In this document: positions 42,733-55,717 of the stretch, in pieces
How positions within the stretch are numbered: position 1 is the first letter of the stretch
Layout of the letters: each line of letters begins with the position of its first letter
From: Shinella granuli
GTDB taxonomy: Bacteria > Pseudomonadota > Alphaproteobacteria > Rhizobiales > Rhizobiaceae
Assembly (NCBI RefSeq): GCF_004341885.1
Contig: NZ_SLVX01000016.1
Location: 62,001-126,000, forward strand
DNA length: 64,000 nucleotides
Direction of reading: 5' to 3'
Notes under the pieces: model-generated
Seen by the model: the letters and a program-made list of their open reading frames with translations, nothing else
Databases searched by the model: none
What the model was told of the DNA's origin: nothing
Position numbers and translations under genes: made by a program

Positions 42733-44724
42733 TCAGAGCGTCCCGATATCCGCGAATAATTTCTCGTGCGCCGCACCCGCGCGATAGAACACGGGCGGCT
42801 GGCCGAGCGGCGCCGCGACGGTTACCTCGCGGCCACCCTCATGCGCCGCGCCGCTCCAGACATGCACCCAGCGCGCGCCCTTCGGCAGGTAGACGGTCCG
42901 TTCCGTTTCGCCCGCTCGCCAGACCGGCGCGACGAGGAGATCCGCGCCGTAGAGATAGGCGTCCTGGATGGCATAGGTGGCGCGGTCGTCCTCGTGATGC
43001 AGGAAGAACGGGCGCTGGACGGGCAGGCCCGTTTCGGCCGCTTCCGCGGAAAGCACCTTCAGGTAGGGAGCGAGGTGCACATAGATCGCCGTCATGCGGG
43101 CGAAATGGGCGAGCACCACCTCGTCCTGGTCGATCTGCAGGTTGTCGCGCGGGCGATTGCCCTCGTGGCTGCGCATGACGGGCGTGAAGGCCGCCATCTC
43201 GGCCCAGCGCATCAGCAGCTCGGCCGTGCGGACATTGCCGAACAGGCTGGTGTAACCGCCGATATCGGAATGGTGATAGGCATTGCCGAGGAGACCGGAA
43301 GAAAGCGCGCCGGAGATGACCGTCACAAGGCCGTCATGGCGGGAGAAATCCACCGACTGGTCGCCACCCCACAGAAGCGGGCAATGAGCCTGCACGCCGG
43401 TATAGCCGGCACGCATGAAAAACAGCGCCTCACCCGTCTTGCCGCGGCTTGCCACGGCCCTGGCGTTCACCTCGGCCCAGAGCGTCGGCCAGGCATTGTG
43501 CATCCGCTTGGCGTCGACACCGTTGGCAAGCTTCACGTCGATGGGCAGGTATTCGCCGAAATCCGCCATCCAGCCGGACAGGCCGTAATCCAGCATGTTC
43601 TCACCGATCACCCGCTCGGCGAACCAGGCCGCCGCATCGGGATTGGTGAAGTCCACCACGCCGCAATCGAATTCACCGAAATCGACCAGCGCGGTTTTCC
43701 CCTCGGCATCCGTCGCGAAGTAGCCGCTGGCTTCGGCTTCCGGGAAGAGCGAGCCGTCGACGCAGAGATAGGGGTTCACATAGCCGAGAAAGCGGATGTT
43801 CTCGTCGGCAAGCTCGGCGATCTTCTGGCGCAGATGCGGATAGCGCTCCTCGTTGCCCACCCAGTCCCAGAAGAGGCGCGCGCCGAAGGAGGTGTGGCGC
43901 AGGCCCACCCAGTCCTCGCACCACAGGCCCGAGACCTTCACGCCGGCGGCGCGAATTTTTTCCAGTCGTTCGAACGACGTCTTGCCGTCCTTGAGGCCAA
44001 TGATCGCGCCTCCATAGACCCATTCGGGCAGTTCCGGCTGGCGGCCGAAGCGCAGCGAGAGCTTTCCGACGAGGTCGCGGAAGGTATCGGCGGCGAAGAA
44101 TTCGATCTTTTCCGGCACTTCCCAGACTTCCACCTCGTGAAAGGTCTCGCGGCGGAAATCGAAGACGGCGTAGGCCGTGGTATCCACATGCAGCGCATAG
44201 CGCCGGGAGGAGATATAGGTCGGCTGGGGATAGTTGGTGTTGTAGTAGTCGCCGCCGGCCTTGCCCGTCACGTCGGACTGGAAGGTGATCTCGGTCGTCT
44301 TGTCTCGGCCGACGCCGGGCTCTGAGGTCCACAGCGGGAAACGGCGACCGCGCAGGTCGAAATAGGACATCTGCTCGCCGCCGCCCCAGACGTGCTCGTC
44401 CTTCCCGGCGACGGTGCGCAGCCAGAGGCGGTTGATCGAGGCGTCGGGCGCGGCAAGCAGCAGGCTGTCGCCCTCGACCGTCAGCACGAGGCGCACCGGC
44501 TGGCCGGGCGCGTTGGAAAGGCGGATCGTGTCGCCCTCAACCTCGGCATGGGCGAGCGCCACACGCTCGACCACATAGTCCTCGATATCGAAATTGCCGC
44601 GATACATGTCCATGCGCTCCTCGCCGCGACCGGCGAAGAGGGCGGGATTGTCAGCTGCATGGCGCAGGATTTCGCAGCCGTCGAGGGAGAGCGTGAAGCC
44701 GGTGGCGGTCTTTTCGAGGAGCAT
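42733..44724 (-). CDS. yihQ: Sulfoquinovosidase (GH31)
   Basis: Retaining alpha-glycosidase that releases sulfoquinovose from sulfoquinovosyl glycerol or sulfolipid. The 663-residue sequence tracks E. coli YihQ along its length. Sulfonate-recognition residues form the KERWY variant that I recall for Agrobacterium SQase, at the same numbers: Lys245 (IIGLKDG), Glu270 and Arg283/Trp286 (CEDWVGLRHTSFGARLFWDW), Tyr491 (HHSDIGGYTSLF). The nucleophile is Asp388 (GWMADFGEYL) and the acid/base Asp455 (LLWGGDQSVDF). No signal peptide is seen, so it acts in the cytoplasm after ABC import. Ordinary alpha-glucosidase is excluded by the sulfonate-binding set. Confidence 0.96.
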   Translation of the reverse strand: MLLEKTATGFTLSLDGCEILRHAADNPALFAGRGEERMDMYRGNFDIEDYVVERVALAHAEVEGDTIRLSNAPGQPVRLVLTVEGDSLLLAAPDASINRLWLRTVAGKDEHVWGGGEQMSYFDLRGRRFPLWTSEPGVGRDKTTEITFQSDVTGKAGGDYYNTNYPQPTYISSRRYALHVDTTAYAVFDFRRETFHEVEVWEVPEKIEFFAADTFRDLVGKLSLRFGRQPELPEWVYGGAIIGLKDGKTSFERLEKIRAAGVKVSGLWCEDWVGLRHTSFGARLFWDWVGNEERYPHLRQKIAELADENIRFLGYVNPYLCVDGSLFPEAEASGYFATDAEGKTALVDFGEFDCGVVDFTNPDAAAWFAERVIGENMLDYGLSGWMADFGEYLPIDVKLANGVDAKRMHNAWPTLWAEVNARAVASRGKTGEALFFMRAGYTGVQAHCPLLWGGDQSVDFSRHDGLVTVISGALSSGLLGNAYHHSDIGGYTSLFGNVRTAELLMRWAEMAAFTPVMRSHEGNRPRDNLQIDQDEVVLAHFARMTAIYVHLAPYLKVLSAEAAETGLPVQRPFFLHHEDDRATYAIQDAYLYGADLLVAPVWRAGETERTVYLPKGARWVHVWSGAAHEGGREVTVAAPLGQPPVFYRAGAAHEKLFADIGTL

Positions 44725-44734
44725 GGCGAAACCT

Positions 44735-46386
<1,652 letters not shown>

Positions 46387-46396
46387 CGCGCCGCCC

Positions 46397-47200
46397 TCAG
46401 TAAGCCGCCATCGGCGTTGCGGGGGCCTTCTCGACGCCCTTCAACTGGCCGAGCCATTCGCTCGCCCGGCCCGTCATCATGGCGATGTCGGAGGCGATGG
46501 CGGCGAAATCGTAGCCGTAGCCGATGAAGCGCCTCACCATGTCCGGGTTCGGGCCGACGATGCCGACCGGCTTGCCGGCGGCATGCGCATCCTTCGCCGC
46601 CTTCTCGATCAGCGCCTGCACCTCGGGATGGGCGATATTGCCGATATGGCCCATGGCGGCGGAGAGATCGCCGGGACCGACGAACAGCGCATCGATGCCC
46701 TCGACGGCGGCGATCTCCGGCAGGCGCTCGATGGCTTCGGGCGTTTCGAGCTGGACGATGGTGCAGATGTCGTCATTGGCGGATTTCAGGTAGTTCGGGA
46801 TCGTGCCGAAGCGCGAGCCGCGGTGTACGGCGGCAACGCCGCGGATGCCGTGCGGCGGATAGCGCGTATAGGATGCGGCGGCCTTCGCCTCCTCCGCGTT
46901 CTGCACGAAGGGCAGCATGACGGTGCGCGCGCCGGCATCGAGCGCCCGCTTGACGAGAACCTGGTCGTTCCAGGCGAGCCGCACCACGGCGTCGGCCGGC
47001 GTGCAGCCGACGGCGCGCAGGATATGGGCGAGGTCGGTGAATTCCACCGGCACATGCTCCATGTCGACGACGAGGAAATCGAAGCCGCCATAGCCGAGCG
47101 CTTCGGCCGTCGCGGGCGCGGCAGCCATCAGCCAGGTGCCGAGCGGGGTGGCACGGCTCTTGTCGCCGAGCCAGGACTTGAAAGGGTTGTTGCTGCTCAT
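46397..47200 (-). CDS. HpcH/HpaI family aldolase, probable KDSG aldolase
   Basis: Metal-dependent class II aldolase, 267 residues. The catalytic histidine region is FLVVDMEHVPVEF (about residues 41-53); metal ligands are expected in IVQLETPEAIERL (Glu) and FVGPGDLSAAMG (Asp). In sulfo-ED the enzyme splits 2-keto-3,6-dideoxy-6-sulfogluconate into pyruvate and 3-sulfolactaldehyde. The ATG at 47200 has GAGGGAA upstream and lies 11 bases after the dehydratase. HpaI relatives act on hydroxy-oxo acids, so the context decides the substrate. Confidence 0.9.
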   Translation of the reverse strand: MSSNNPFKSWLGDKSRATPLGTWLMAAAPATAEALGYGGFDFLVVDMEHVPVEFTDLAHILRAVGCTPADAVVRLAWNDQVLVKRALDAGARTVMLPFVQNAEEAKAAASYTRYPPHGIRGVAAVHRGSRFGTIPNYLKSANDDICTIVQLETPEAIERLPEIAAVEGIDALFVGPGDLSAAMGHIGNIAHPEVQALIEKAAKDAHAAGKPVGIVGPNPDMVRRFIGYGYDFAAIASDIAMMTGRASEWLGQLKGVEKAPATPMAAY

Positions 47201-47211
47201 GGGTGTTTCCC

Positions 47212-48945
47212 TCAATAGATCGGCGGTTCGGGCACGGCTTGCGTACCGGTCAGGAAGTCGAAGTCGCAGCCCTCGTGCGCCTGGCTGACATGGCGCTGGT
47301 AGAGGGCGGCAAAGGAGCGTTCGTAGATCGGCGCGGACGGCTTCCATTCGGCGCGACGGCGGGCCAGTTCCTCCTCGGAGACGCGCATGTCGATGGTGGC
47401 GGCGGCGACGTCGAGGTCGATCAGGTCGCCGGTCCGCAGCAGCGCCAGCGGGCCGCCGATGGCGGCTTCCGGCGAGACGTGCAGGATGCAGGTGCCGTAG
47501 TGGGTGCCACTCATGCGCCCGTCGCAGATGCGCACCATGTCGCGCACGCCCTGCTTCAGCAGCTTCTTCGGGATCGGCAGGTTGCCCCATTCCGGCATGC
47601 CCGGCGCGCCGACCGGGCCGGCATTGCGCAGCACGATCACCGTGTCCTCGGTGATGTCGAGGTCCGGATCGTCCAATGTGCGGTTCATGGTGCGCGGATC
47701 GTCGAAGACGATGGCCGGGCCGACATGCTTCAGGAATTTCGGATTGGCGGCGGAGGATTTCATCACCGCGCCGTTCGGCGCGAGGTTGCCGCGCAGCACT
47801 TCCAGCGTCTTGCCGCGTTCGAGCGGCACGACCGGATTGTCCTCGCCGCGGATCACCTCGTCGTTCCAGCAATCGGCCGAGGCGATATTCTCGCCGAGCG
47901 TGCGGCCGTTGACGGTCGGCCGGTCGAGGTTGAGATGCCGCGAGAGCTTCCGTAGCAGCGCATTGATGCCGCCGGCGAAGTAGAAGTCTTCCATCAGATA
48001 TTCGCCCGACGGGAAGACATTGGCGACGACCGGCACCTTGCCGGCCATTGCCGCCATGTCGTCCAGCGTCAGTGCCACGCCGACACGCTTCGCCATGGCG
48101 ATGAGATGCACGGCCGCATTGGTCGAGCCGCCGAGCGCCATATAGGCAACGAGACCGTTCAAAAAGCTGTCGCGATTCAGGATATTCGACGGCTTCAGGT
48201 CCTCCCAGACCATTTCGACGATGCGCGACCCGCAGGCGGAGGCCATGCGGGTATGGCCGGAATCGACGGCGGGGATGGAGGAGGCGCCCGACAGAGTCAT
48301 GCCCATCGCATCGACGATGGAGGTCATGGTCGAGGCGGTGCCGATCGTGTTGCAGGTGCCGGGCGAGCGCGTCATGCGGCTTTCGAGGTCTACCCAGTCC
48401 TCGCGGGTGATGTTGCCGGCGCGCAGTTCATCCCAGTATTTCTTGGTGTGGGTGCCCGCGCCGGTCTTCACGCCGCGCCACTGGCCGTTCGACATCGGCC
48501 CGGCCGGGCAGAAGATAACCGGGATGTCCATCGAGAAGGCGCCCATCAGCAGCGCCGGGGTGGACTTGTCGCAGCCTCCGAGCAGCACGGCGCCGTCGAT
48601 CGGATGGCAGCGCAGCAGCTCCTCGCATTCCATGGCCAAAAAATTGCGGTAGAGCATGGTGGTCGGCTTCACCATGACCTCGCCGACAGAAATCGCCGGC
48701 AGCTCCACGGGATAGCCGCCCATCTGCCAGACGCCGCGCTTGACGGCCTCGGCCCGGTCGCGCAGATGCGCGTGGCAGGGGCTCATCTCGCTCCAGGTGT
48801 TGATGATGCCGATCACCGGCCGGCCCATGAATTCTTCGCGGCGCATGCCCATCTGCTGGGTGCGCTGGCGGTGCGCGAAGGCCCGCATGTCGTCGGAGGC
48901 GAACCAGCGCTGGCTGCGCAGTTCGGAAAGCTCGCGCTTCGTCAT
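47212..48945 (-). CDS. IlvD/Edd family dehydratase, probable sulfogluconate dehydratase
   Basis: Iron-sulfur dehydratase, 577 residues. Cluster ligands are Cys57 (SEMSPCHAH), Cys125 (LLGGCDKSTP) and Cys198 (SPGTCNTIGTAST). The C-terminal signature region ICDGRMSGTHYGTCILH is intact. In this operon it should convert 6-deoxy-6-sulfogluconate to 2-keto-3,6-dideoxy-6-sulfogluconate. The ATG at 48945 overlaps the permease stop by four bases. Sugar-acid dehydratases such as arabinonate or xylonate dehydratase share this fold, but every neighbour belongs to sulfoquinovose breakdown. Confidence 0.92.
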   Translation of the reverse strand: MTKRELSELRSQRWFASDDMRAFAHRQRTQQMGMRREEFMGRPVIGIINTWSEMSPCHAHLRDRAEAVKRGVWQMGGYPVELPAISVGEVMVKPTTMLYRNFLAMECEELLRCHPIDGAVLLGGCDKSTPALLMGAFSMDIPVIFCPAGPMSNGQWRGVKTGAGTHTKKYWDELRAGNITREDWVDLESRMTRSPGTCNTIGTASTMTSIVDAMGMTLSGASSIPAVDSGHTRMASACGSRIVEMVWEDLKPSNILNRDSFLNGLVAYMALGGSTNAAVHLIAMAKRVGVALTLDDMAAMAGKVPVVANVFPSGEYLMEDFYFAGGINALLRKLSRHLNLDRPTVNGRTLGENIASADCWNDEVIRGEDNPVVPLERGKTLEVLRGNLAPNGAVMKSSAANPKFLKHVGPAIVFDDPRTMNRTLDDPDLDITEDTVIVLRNAGPVGAPGMPEWGNLPIPKKLLKQGVRDMVRICDGRMSGTHYGTCILHVSPEAAIGGPLALLRTGDLIDLDVAAATIDMRVSEEELARRRAEWKPSAPIYERSFAALYQRHVSQAHEGCDFDFLTGTQAVPEPPIY

Positions 48946-49796
48946 CCCTTGATCCCCCCGGCAGTGAGGCCAGAGACGACGCGCTCCTGGAAGATGACGA
49001 TCAGCACGGCGACCGGCACGATGCCGACGACGAGCGCGGCGGAGATCACCGGCCAGGGGAAGGCAAACTCGCCCTGGTAGAGCTGGATGCCCACCGGCAG
49101 CGTGCGTAGCGACGGATTGGAGTTGAAGGAGAGCGCCAGCAGGAACTCGTCCCAGGCATTGACGAAGGCGAGGATGCCGGCGGTGAAGACGCCCGGCGCG
49201 CAGAGCGGCACGACCACCTTGAACAGCGCCCCCATGCGCGTGCAGCCGTCGATCATCGCGGCGTTTTCGAGATCGCGCGGAATGCCCTCGAAGAAGGAGA
49301 CCAGCATCAGGGTGCAGACCGGCAGCGACAGCACGGTATAGGGCAGCACCAGCGCGATCCAGGTGTTGAGCAGGTTCAGCGTGCGCATGATCTCGAAGAG
49401 CGGCACGAGCAGCGTCACCAGCGGGAATGTGGAGACCGCGATGATCAGCGACAGGATGAGCCCGCGATAGCGCAGGTTGAGCCGCGCCAGCGCATAGGCC
49501 GCCAGCACCGAGACCAGCAGCGTCAGGCAGGTCGACAGCAGCGCCACCATGAAGCTGTTGAACAGGAAGAGATGCAGCGGCTGGTCGGAGAAGGCCTGCA
49601 TGTAGTTCGAAAGCGTCGGGGCATGCGGGATCCAGGTGATCGGCTTGGCGGTGAGTTCGGCTTCCGTCTTCAGCGAGGTGAAGAGGATCCACAGCGCCGG
49701 GAACATGCCGTTGATGATCAGCGCGCCACCGGCGATGAAGCGCAGCGGACGGCCGGAGAGAAGCGAGGAGAATCCGGGATTGGCGACGGCGCTCAT
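48942..49796 (-). CDS. Carbohydrate ABC transporter permease (MalG type), sulfoquinovose system
   Basis: Inner-membrane permease, 284 residues, six helices, the first at about residues 20-40. The coupling loop is DLENAAMIDGCTRMGALFKV, and the C-terminus SGLTAGGIKG is typical of MalG-like subunits. It overlaps the dehydratase downstream and lies three bases from the other permease, tying transport to catabolism. It should import sulfoquinovose or its glycerol glycoside with the receptor at 50815. Confidence 0.92.
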   Translation of the reverse strand: MSAVANPGFSSLLSGRPLRFIAGGALIINGMFPALWILFTSLKTEAELTAKPITWIPHAPTLSNYMQAFSDQPLHLFLFNSFMVALLSTCLTLLVSVLAAYALARLNLRYRGLILSLIIAVSTFPLVTLLVPLFEIMRTLNLLNTWIALVLPYTVLSLPVCTLMLVSFFEGIPRDLENAAMIDGCTRMGALFKVVVPLCAPGVFTAGILAFVNAWDEFLLALSFNSNPSLRTLPVGIQLYQGEFAFPWPVISAALVVGIVPVAVLIVIFQERVVSGLTAGGIKG

Positions 49797-49799
49797 GGC

Positions 49800-50735
49800 T
49801 TACTCCTTGGTCCGGATGGCGCGGAGATAAACGGCGGTCACGCACATCGACAGGGCGAACATCACGACGGCGAGCGCCGAGCCGTAGCCGAGGTCGAGGA
49901 AGGAGACCGTGTTCTGGTGGATGTACATGGCGAGCGTGGCGGTGGAGGTGCCCGGGCCGCCGCCGGTCATCATGTAGGGGATGTCGAAGGTCTGCAGCGC
50001 GGTGATGGTGCGGAAGATCAGGGCGACGACGATGGAGGGCTTCAGGAGCGGCAGCGTGATCTCGAAGAACTGGCGGACGCGGCCCGCGCCGTCGACATCG
50101 GCGGCCTCGTAGAGCGAGCGCGGAATCGTCTGGAGACCGGCGAGGATGATCAGCGCCATGAAGGACGAGGTCTTCCAGATGATCGTCAGACAGATCGCGG
50201 CGAAGGCCCAGTTCGGCGAGTTGAACCAGATAATGCCCTCGAAACCGAGGCGGTTCAGCACGTCGTTGACGACGCCGTACTCTGAATGGAAGAACCAGGC
50301 GAAGATCAGGCCCGCGAAGGAGAGCGGCAGCGCCCACGGGATCAGCAGGGAAAGGCGCACCGGCCACTGCACGCCGAAGGGGAGATTGGCGAGCAGGGCC
50401 AGTGCGAGCCCGACCAGGAGGGCGCCGGGCACGGTGATGAGCGTGATGAGGACGGTGTTCCAGGTAGTTTCCCAGAAAACCGGATCCTCCAGCATGAGGC
50501 TGTAGTTTTCGAGGCCGACGAACTCCGCCGGCAGGCCTGACGTCAGCGACAGGCTGAAGAAGCTGGTATAGCCGAGGCGCAGTACCGGGTAGACGATGAT
50601 CAGCGCGAGGAGGATCGCGGCGGGCGCGAGCAGGACCACGGCCAGCGCCCGGTCGCCGAGATCGAGCCAGCGCGTCCAGGCCGGCGGGCCGCGGTCGGCA
50701 GAGCTTGCCGCATTGAGGGTGGAGGTCGTCGACAA
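49800..50735 (-). CDS. Carbohydrate ABC transporter permease (MalF type), sulfoquinovose system
   Basis: Inner-membrane permease, 311 residues. After a hydrophilic N-terminus the first helix lies near residues 30-55 ([18 protein letters not shown]), with five more following. The coupling motif is [20 protein letters not shown]. Family features [20 protein letters not shown] and [19 protein letters not shown] are present. The start at 50735 lies 80 bases after the receptor gene, a gap that contains a strong hairpin. Confidence 0.92.
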   Translation of the reverse strand: MSTTSTLNAASSADRGPPAWTRWLDLGDRALAVVLLAPAAILLALIIVYPVLRLGYTSFFSLSLTSGLPAEFVGLENYSLMLEDPVFWETTWNTVLITLITVPGALLVGLALALLANLPFGVQWPVRLSLLIPWALPLSFAGLIFAWFFHSEYGVVNDVLNRLGFEGIIWFNSPNWAFAAICLTIIWKTSSFMALIILAGLQTIPRSLYEAADVDGAGRVRQFFEITLPLLKPSIVVALIFRTITALQTFDIPYMMTGGGPGTSTATLAMYIHQNTVSFLDLGYGSALAVVMFALSMCVTAVYLRAIRTKE

Positions 50736-50767
50736 GGGGCAACTCCCGGCAATTCAGGTTGGGGAGG

Positions 50768-50799
50768 CGGAAGGGCGGGCAGGCCGCCCTGCCCTTCCG
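50768..50799 (-). terminator. Intercistronic hairpin after the sulfoquinovose receptor gene
   Basis: CGGAAGGGC (50768-50776) pairs with GCCCTTCCG (50791-50799), and an alternative inner pairing of AGGGCGG with CCGCCCT is possible. It lies between the receptor stop and the first permease start on the transcribed strand, with no T-run, and probably protects or attenuates to give excess receptor. Confidence 0.6.
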
Positions 50800-50814
50800 G
50801 CGATGGTATGGCGA

Positions 50815-53167
<2,353 letters not shown>

Positions 53168-53211
53168 TCCTCTCTCCCAAGCGTGGCCGGGCATCCGGCT
53201 CATCTCAGGCG

Positions 53212-53223
53212 ATAATAGCGCTA
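53212..53223 (-). promoter_or_regulatory. LacI-type operator, site 1
   Basis: Minus-strand TAGCGCTATTAT with the palindromic centre TAGCGCTA (53216-53223), 45 bases upstream of the ATPase start. A flanking AT-rich tail on its right side is shared, apart from one base, with site 3 at 55801-55824 read on the opposite strand, so both sites face their receptor or transporter gene in the same orientation. Confidence 0.75.
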
Positions 53224-53384
53224 CGATTTATTTGATGCAAGACGGGCTTGAAAAATGTTTTTTGGCGCGGGAGAGAACGCAATTTCCATGAAATTTGACA
53301 AAAGTCTCTTTATTTTCAGAATATTACATATTCGCACGCCTGCGATTGTCGTTGCGACACGATCAAAAGTGTGCTATTTATACA

Positions 53385-53396
53385 ATAATAGCGCTA
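53385..53396 (-). promoter_or_regulatory. LacI-type operator, site 2
   Basis: Minus-strand TAGCGCTATTAT with the 10-bp palindrome ATAGCGCTAT (53388-53397) directly ahead of the regulator start. It is positioned to block transcription of the regulator itself. Confidence 0.72.
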
Positions 53397-53407
53397 TGGA
53401 GTTGACC

Positions 53408-54448
53408 GTGGACAACACAATGCGAAAGCCGCCGCGCCATCGCCGCAAGATGCAGTCCGTCACGATGTCCGACGTGGCCGAGCTCGCCAATGTCTCCCCC
53501 TCCACCGTGTCGCTCTTCCTGCGCAAGCCCGAGGCGGTTTCGGCGACTGCGAGCCAGGCGATCAGCCGGGCGATCGACAAGCTCAACTATGTGCCGAACC
53601 TCATGGCGGGCGGCCTGGCCGCCGCGTCCTCCCGCGCCGTCAGCATCCTCGTACCTTCGGTGCGCAACGCCTTCTTCGCCGAGACGGTCTCTTCCATGCA
53701 GACGGCGCTCAAGAAGCAGCGCCTGCAGCTCATTCTCGGCCATACCGAATATGACGAGCAGGAAGAAGAGGAGCTGGTCCGCATGGCGCTCTCCTGGGCG
53801 CCGGCGGCGATCGTCCTGACCGGTCTTTCGCACAGCGCGGCGACGCGCCGGCTGCTGGCCAATGTCGCCATCCCCGTCATCGAGATCTGGGAGCTGGGCG
53901 GCCCGCAGATCGACGCCGCCATCGGCTTCCACCACGATCAGGTCGGCATCGCGGCGGCGGAGCACCTGGTCCGGCAGGGCCGCCGCAACCTTCTCTTCCT
54001 CGGCGCGCGCATGCACCAGGACCGCCGCGCCAGGCAGCGCTGCAACGGCTTCCTGCAGGCGGCCAGGGCGGCCGGAGCAGCTGCGAAAGTCGTCGAGCAT
54101 CCCGACACAGCCTCCGCCGAAATCGGCTCGATGCTGCTGGCGGAAGCCTTGCGGCTCCACCCCGAGACCGATGGCATCGCCTGCTCGAACGACCATATCG
54201 CGCTCGGCGTGCTCTTTGCCTGCGAGCGCCAGAAGATCGCCGTACCGGATCGGCTCGCCGTGATCGGCTTTGGCGATCTCAGCTTCAGCGCCGCCTGCAA
54301 CCCGCCGCTCACCACGATCCGTCCGTCCGGCGACCTGATCGGCCGGGAGGCTGCAAGGTTGATCGAAGAGCACCTGCACGGCGAAAAAGCGGACACACAT
54401 CGCACGATCGACACCCGCTTCACGCTGCAGCACCGCCGCAGCAGCTAG
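53408..54448 (+). CDS. LacI family transcriptional regulator of sulfoquinovose catabolism
   Basis: LacI-type repressor, 346 residues. The N-terminal helix-turn-helix is MSDVAELANVSPSTVSLFLR (about residues 20-39), with the hinge LNYVPNLMAGGLAAASSRAV. A periplasmic-binding-like sensor domain follows (ILVPSVRNAFFAETVSSMQ; GIACSNDHIALGVLFACERQ; VIGFGDLSFSAACNPPLTTI). The GTG at 53408 is chosen because GGAG lies six bases upstream; ATG at 53396 is an alternative. It diverges from the 11-gene operon and is flanked by operators of the LacI class. The inducer is probably sulfoquinovose or an early intermediate. Confidence 0.9.
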   Translation: MDNTMRKPPRHRRKMQSVTMSDVAELANVSPSTVSLFLRKPEAVSATASQAISRAIDKLNYVPNLMAGGLAAASSRAVSILVPSVRNAFFAETVSSMQTALKKQRLQLILGHTEYDEQEEEELVRMALSWAPAAIVLTGLSHSAATRRLLANVAIPVIEIWELGGPQIDAAIGFHHDQVGIAAAEHLVRQGRRNLLFLGARMHQDRRARQRCNGFLQAARAAGAAAKVVEHPDTASAEIGSMLLAEALRLHPETDGIACSNDHIALGVLFACERQKIAVPDRLAVIGFGDLSFSAACNPPLTTIRPSGDLIGREAARLIEEHLHGEKADTHRTIDTRFTLQHRRSS

Positions 54449-54554
54449 GGCATTTCCGGCGGGAGCGCAGGGTGCGGCTTGTCGCCGATTGCACGGAAAC
54501 GAAGAGCTGCCCTTTGGGCGCGAACGGAGTGGGCTTCTCAACGGGGCAAGCGAA

Positions 54555-54576
54555 GGATCGGCGGCATCGCCGATCC
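54555..54576. terminator. Bidirectional terminator hairpin
   Basis: GGATCGGCG (54555-54563) pairs with CGCCGATCC (54568-54576) over a four-base loop GCAT, followed by ATTTCCC. It lies between the convergent LacI and Gfo/Idh/MocA genes. The surrounding 153 bases hold no other recognisable feature. Confidence 0.6.
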
Positions 54577-54601
54577 ATTTCCCTTGCCGCCGCCATGCCC
54601 G

Positions 54602-55717
54602 TCAGCTCAGCGTCAGTCCGTCGATGGTGACGACGCGTTTTTCCTTGGCGGAACGTTCCGCCGCCAGCCCGATGGCAACCGCCTTCAGGCCGTCCTGCAA
54701 CGTCACTTCGACCGGACCGGCACCCAGGATCGCCTTGCGGAATTTCTGGTGCGCGTAGAAGGTCGCGCCGTGGTGTGCGCCGGCATGCAGCACTTGCGCG
54801 TCCACCTCGACGATGCGGCGTTCAGGCTGGCGCTTTTCCTGCCGGAAGCTGATTTCGATTTCGGAATGCCTGCCGGCGTCCTCGCCGCGATGCCCCGGCA
54901 CGAAGCATTCGACCCGGCCGAGCGAGCCGGTCGCGGCGAACTCCTCCTGCCAGAGAGCGCCTTCGGCGAACATGCAAAGATCGAGCGAGGCGCGGATTCC
55001 CGATTTGAAGTCGACCGTGACGAAGGCATTGTCGATGATATCAGGCCGCTCGCCGTCCTCGCGCCGCTCGTCGGCATGGTTGACGTCGATGCCGGCGGAG
55101 GCATAGACGCGCACCGCCTCGTCCTCGGCGATCAGCCGCATGAGATCGAAGAAATGGCAGCACTTCTCGACGAGCGTGCCGCCCGTACGCGCCGCATAGC
55201 GGTTCCAGTTGCCAACCTTTTCCTTGAAGGGAAAGCGATGCTCGCGCAGCGCGATCATCCTGAGGTCGCCGACCGTTCCCTTGCGAACCTCTTCCACGAG
55301 TTCCGTGACCGGCGGCATGTAGCGATACTCCATGCCGATCCATAGCGGCGCCGTGTAGCCGGCAAGCGCCGTCGACATCCAGGTAAGTTGTTCGGCGGAG
55401 GTGCAGGCGGGCTTTTCCAGAAGGATCGGCAGGCTGAGGCCCCGGTCGAGGATCCTTGCCAGCACATCCGCATGCGTGTCATTCGGCGTTGCGATCACCA
55501 AGGCGTCAACGGCGTTGCTGGCAAGGAGCGCATCGGCCGAGTCGAAAAGCTGGGCCGTTTCGGGAACGCATTCGGCGGCCAGCGCACGCGACCGGGCATC
55601 CGGATCCGCGATGGCCGTGATCCTGGAGCCCGGCGTCATCGCGATATTGCGAAGATGCTCGCGCCCCATCATGCCGGCCCCGATCAGGCCGTAGCGTATA
55701 AGGTCTGACAATCCCAT
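54602..55717 (-). CDS. Gfo/Idh/MocA family protein, possible NAD-dependent sulfoquinovosidase
   Basis: NAD-dependent protein of 371 residues. The dinucleotide fold begins YGLIGAGMMGREHLRNIAM, with the EKP motif in LLEKPACTSAEQL and the C-terminal domain containing GMEYRYMPPVTELVEEV and GGTLVEKCCHFFDLMRLI. It reads away from the second receptor, with two sulfoquinovose-type operators in between, so it almost certainly serves this pathway. Known options are sugar oxidation or the oxidoreductive glycoside cleavage of GH109/GH188 relatives, the latter including NAD-dependent sulfoquinovosidases. A TTG at 55711 has better ribosome-site spacing than the ATG at 55717. Confidence 0.82.
   Translation of the reverse strand: MGLSDLIRYGLIGAGMMGREHLRNIAMTPGSRITAIADPDARSRALAAECVPETAQLFDSADALLASNAVDALVIATPNDTHADVLARILDRGLSLPILLEKPACTSAEQLTWMSTALAGYTAPLWIGMEYRYMPPVTELVEEVRKGTVGDLRMIALREHRFPFKEKVGNWNRYAARTGGTLVEKCCHFFDLMRLIAEDEAVRVYASAGIDVNHADERREDGERPDIIDNAFVTVDFKSGIRASLDLCMFAEGALWQEEFAATGSLGRVECFVPGHRGEDAGRHSEIEISFRQEKRQPERRIVEVDAQVLHAGAHHGATFYAHQKFRKAILGAGPVEVTLQDGLKAVAIGLAAERSAKEKRVVTIDGLTLS

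Larger units (their letters stand above)
53168..53407. promoter_or_regulatory. Divergent promoter region of the sulfoquinovose operon and its LacI regulator
   Basis: The 240 bases between the operon and lacI-type gene hold two LacI-style operators (53212-53223 and 53385-53396) sharing ATAATAGCGCTA on the plus strand. The rest is markedly AT-rich compared with its surroundings. A possible rightward promoter is TTGCGA (53352-53357) with TATTTA (53375-53380), 17 bases apart, so the second operator would overlap the start of transcription and give autoregulation. Confidence 0.65.

Noticed and set aside
40494-42776. A 760-codon frame extending the aldehyde dehydrogenase
   Set aside because: The extra N-terminal part is antiparallel-looking, Arg-rich shadow of the TauE gene; the ATG at 41963 starts the conserved protein.
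47212-50742. A single 1176-codon minus-strand frame that could suggest a huge fused protein
   Set aside because: Only the last 577 residues (IlvD/Edd) resemble a protein; the upstream part is out-of-frame reading of two permease genes that are intact in other frames.
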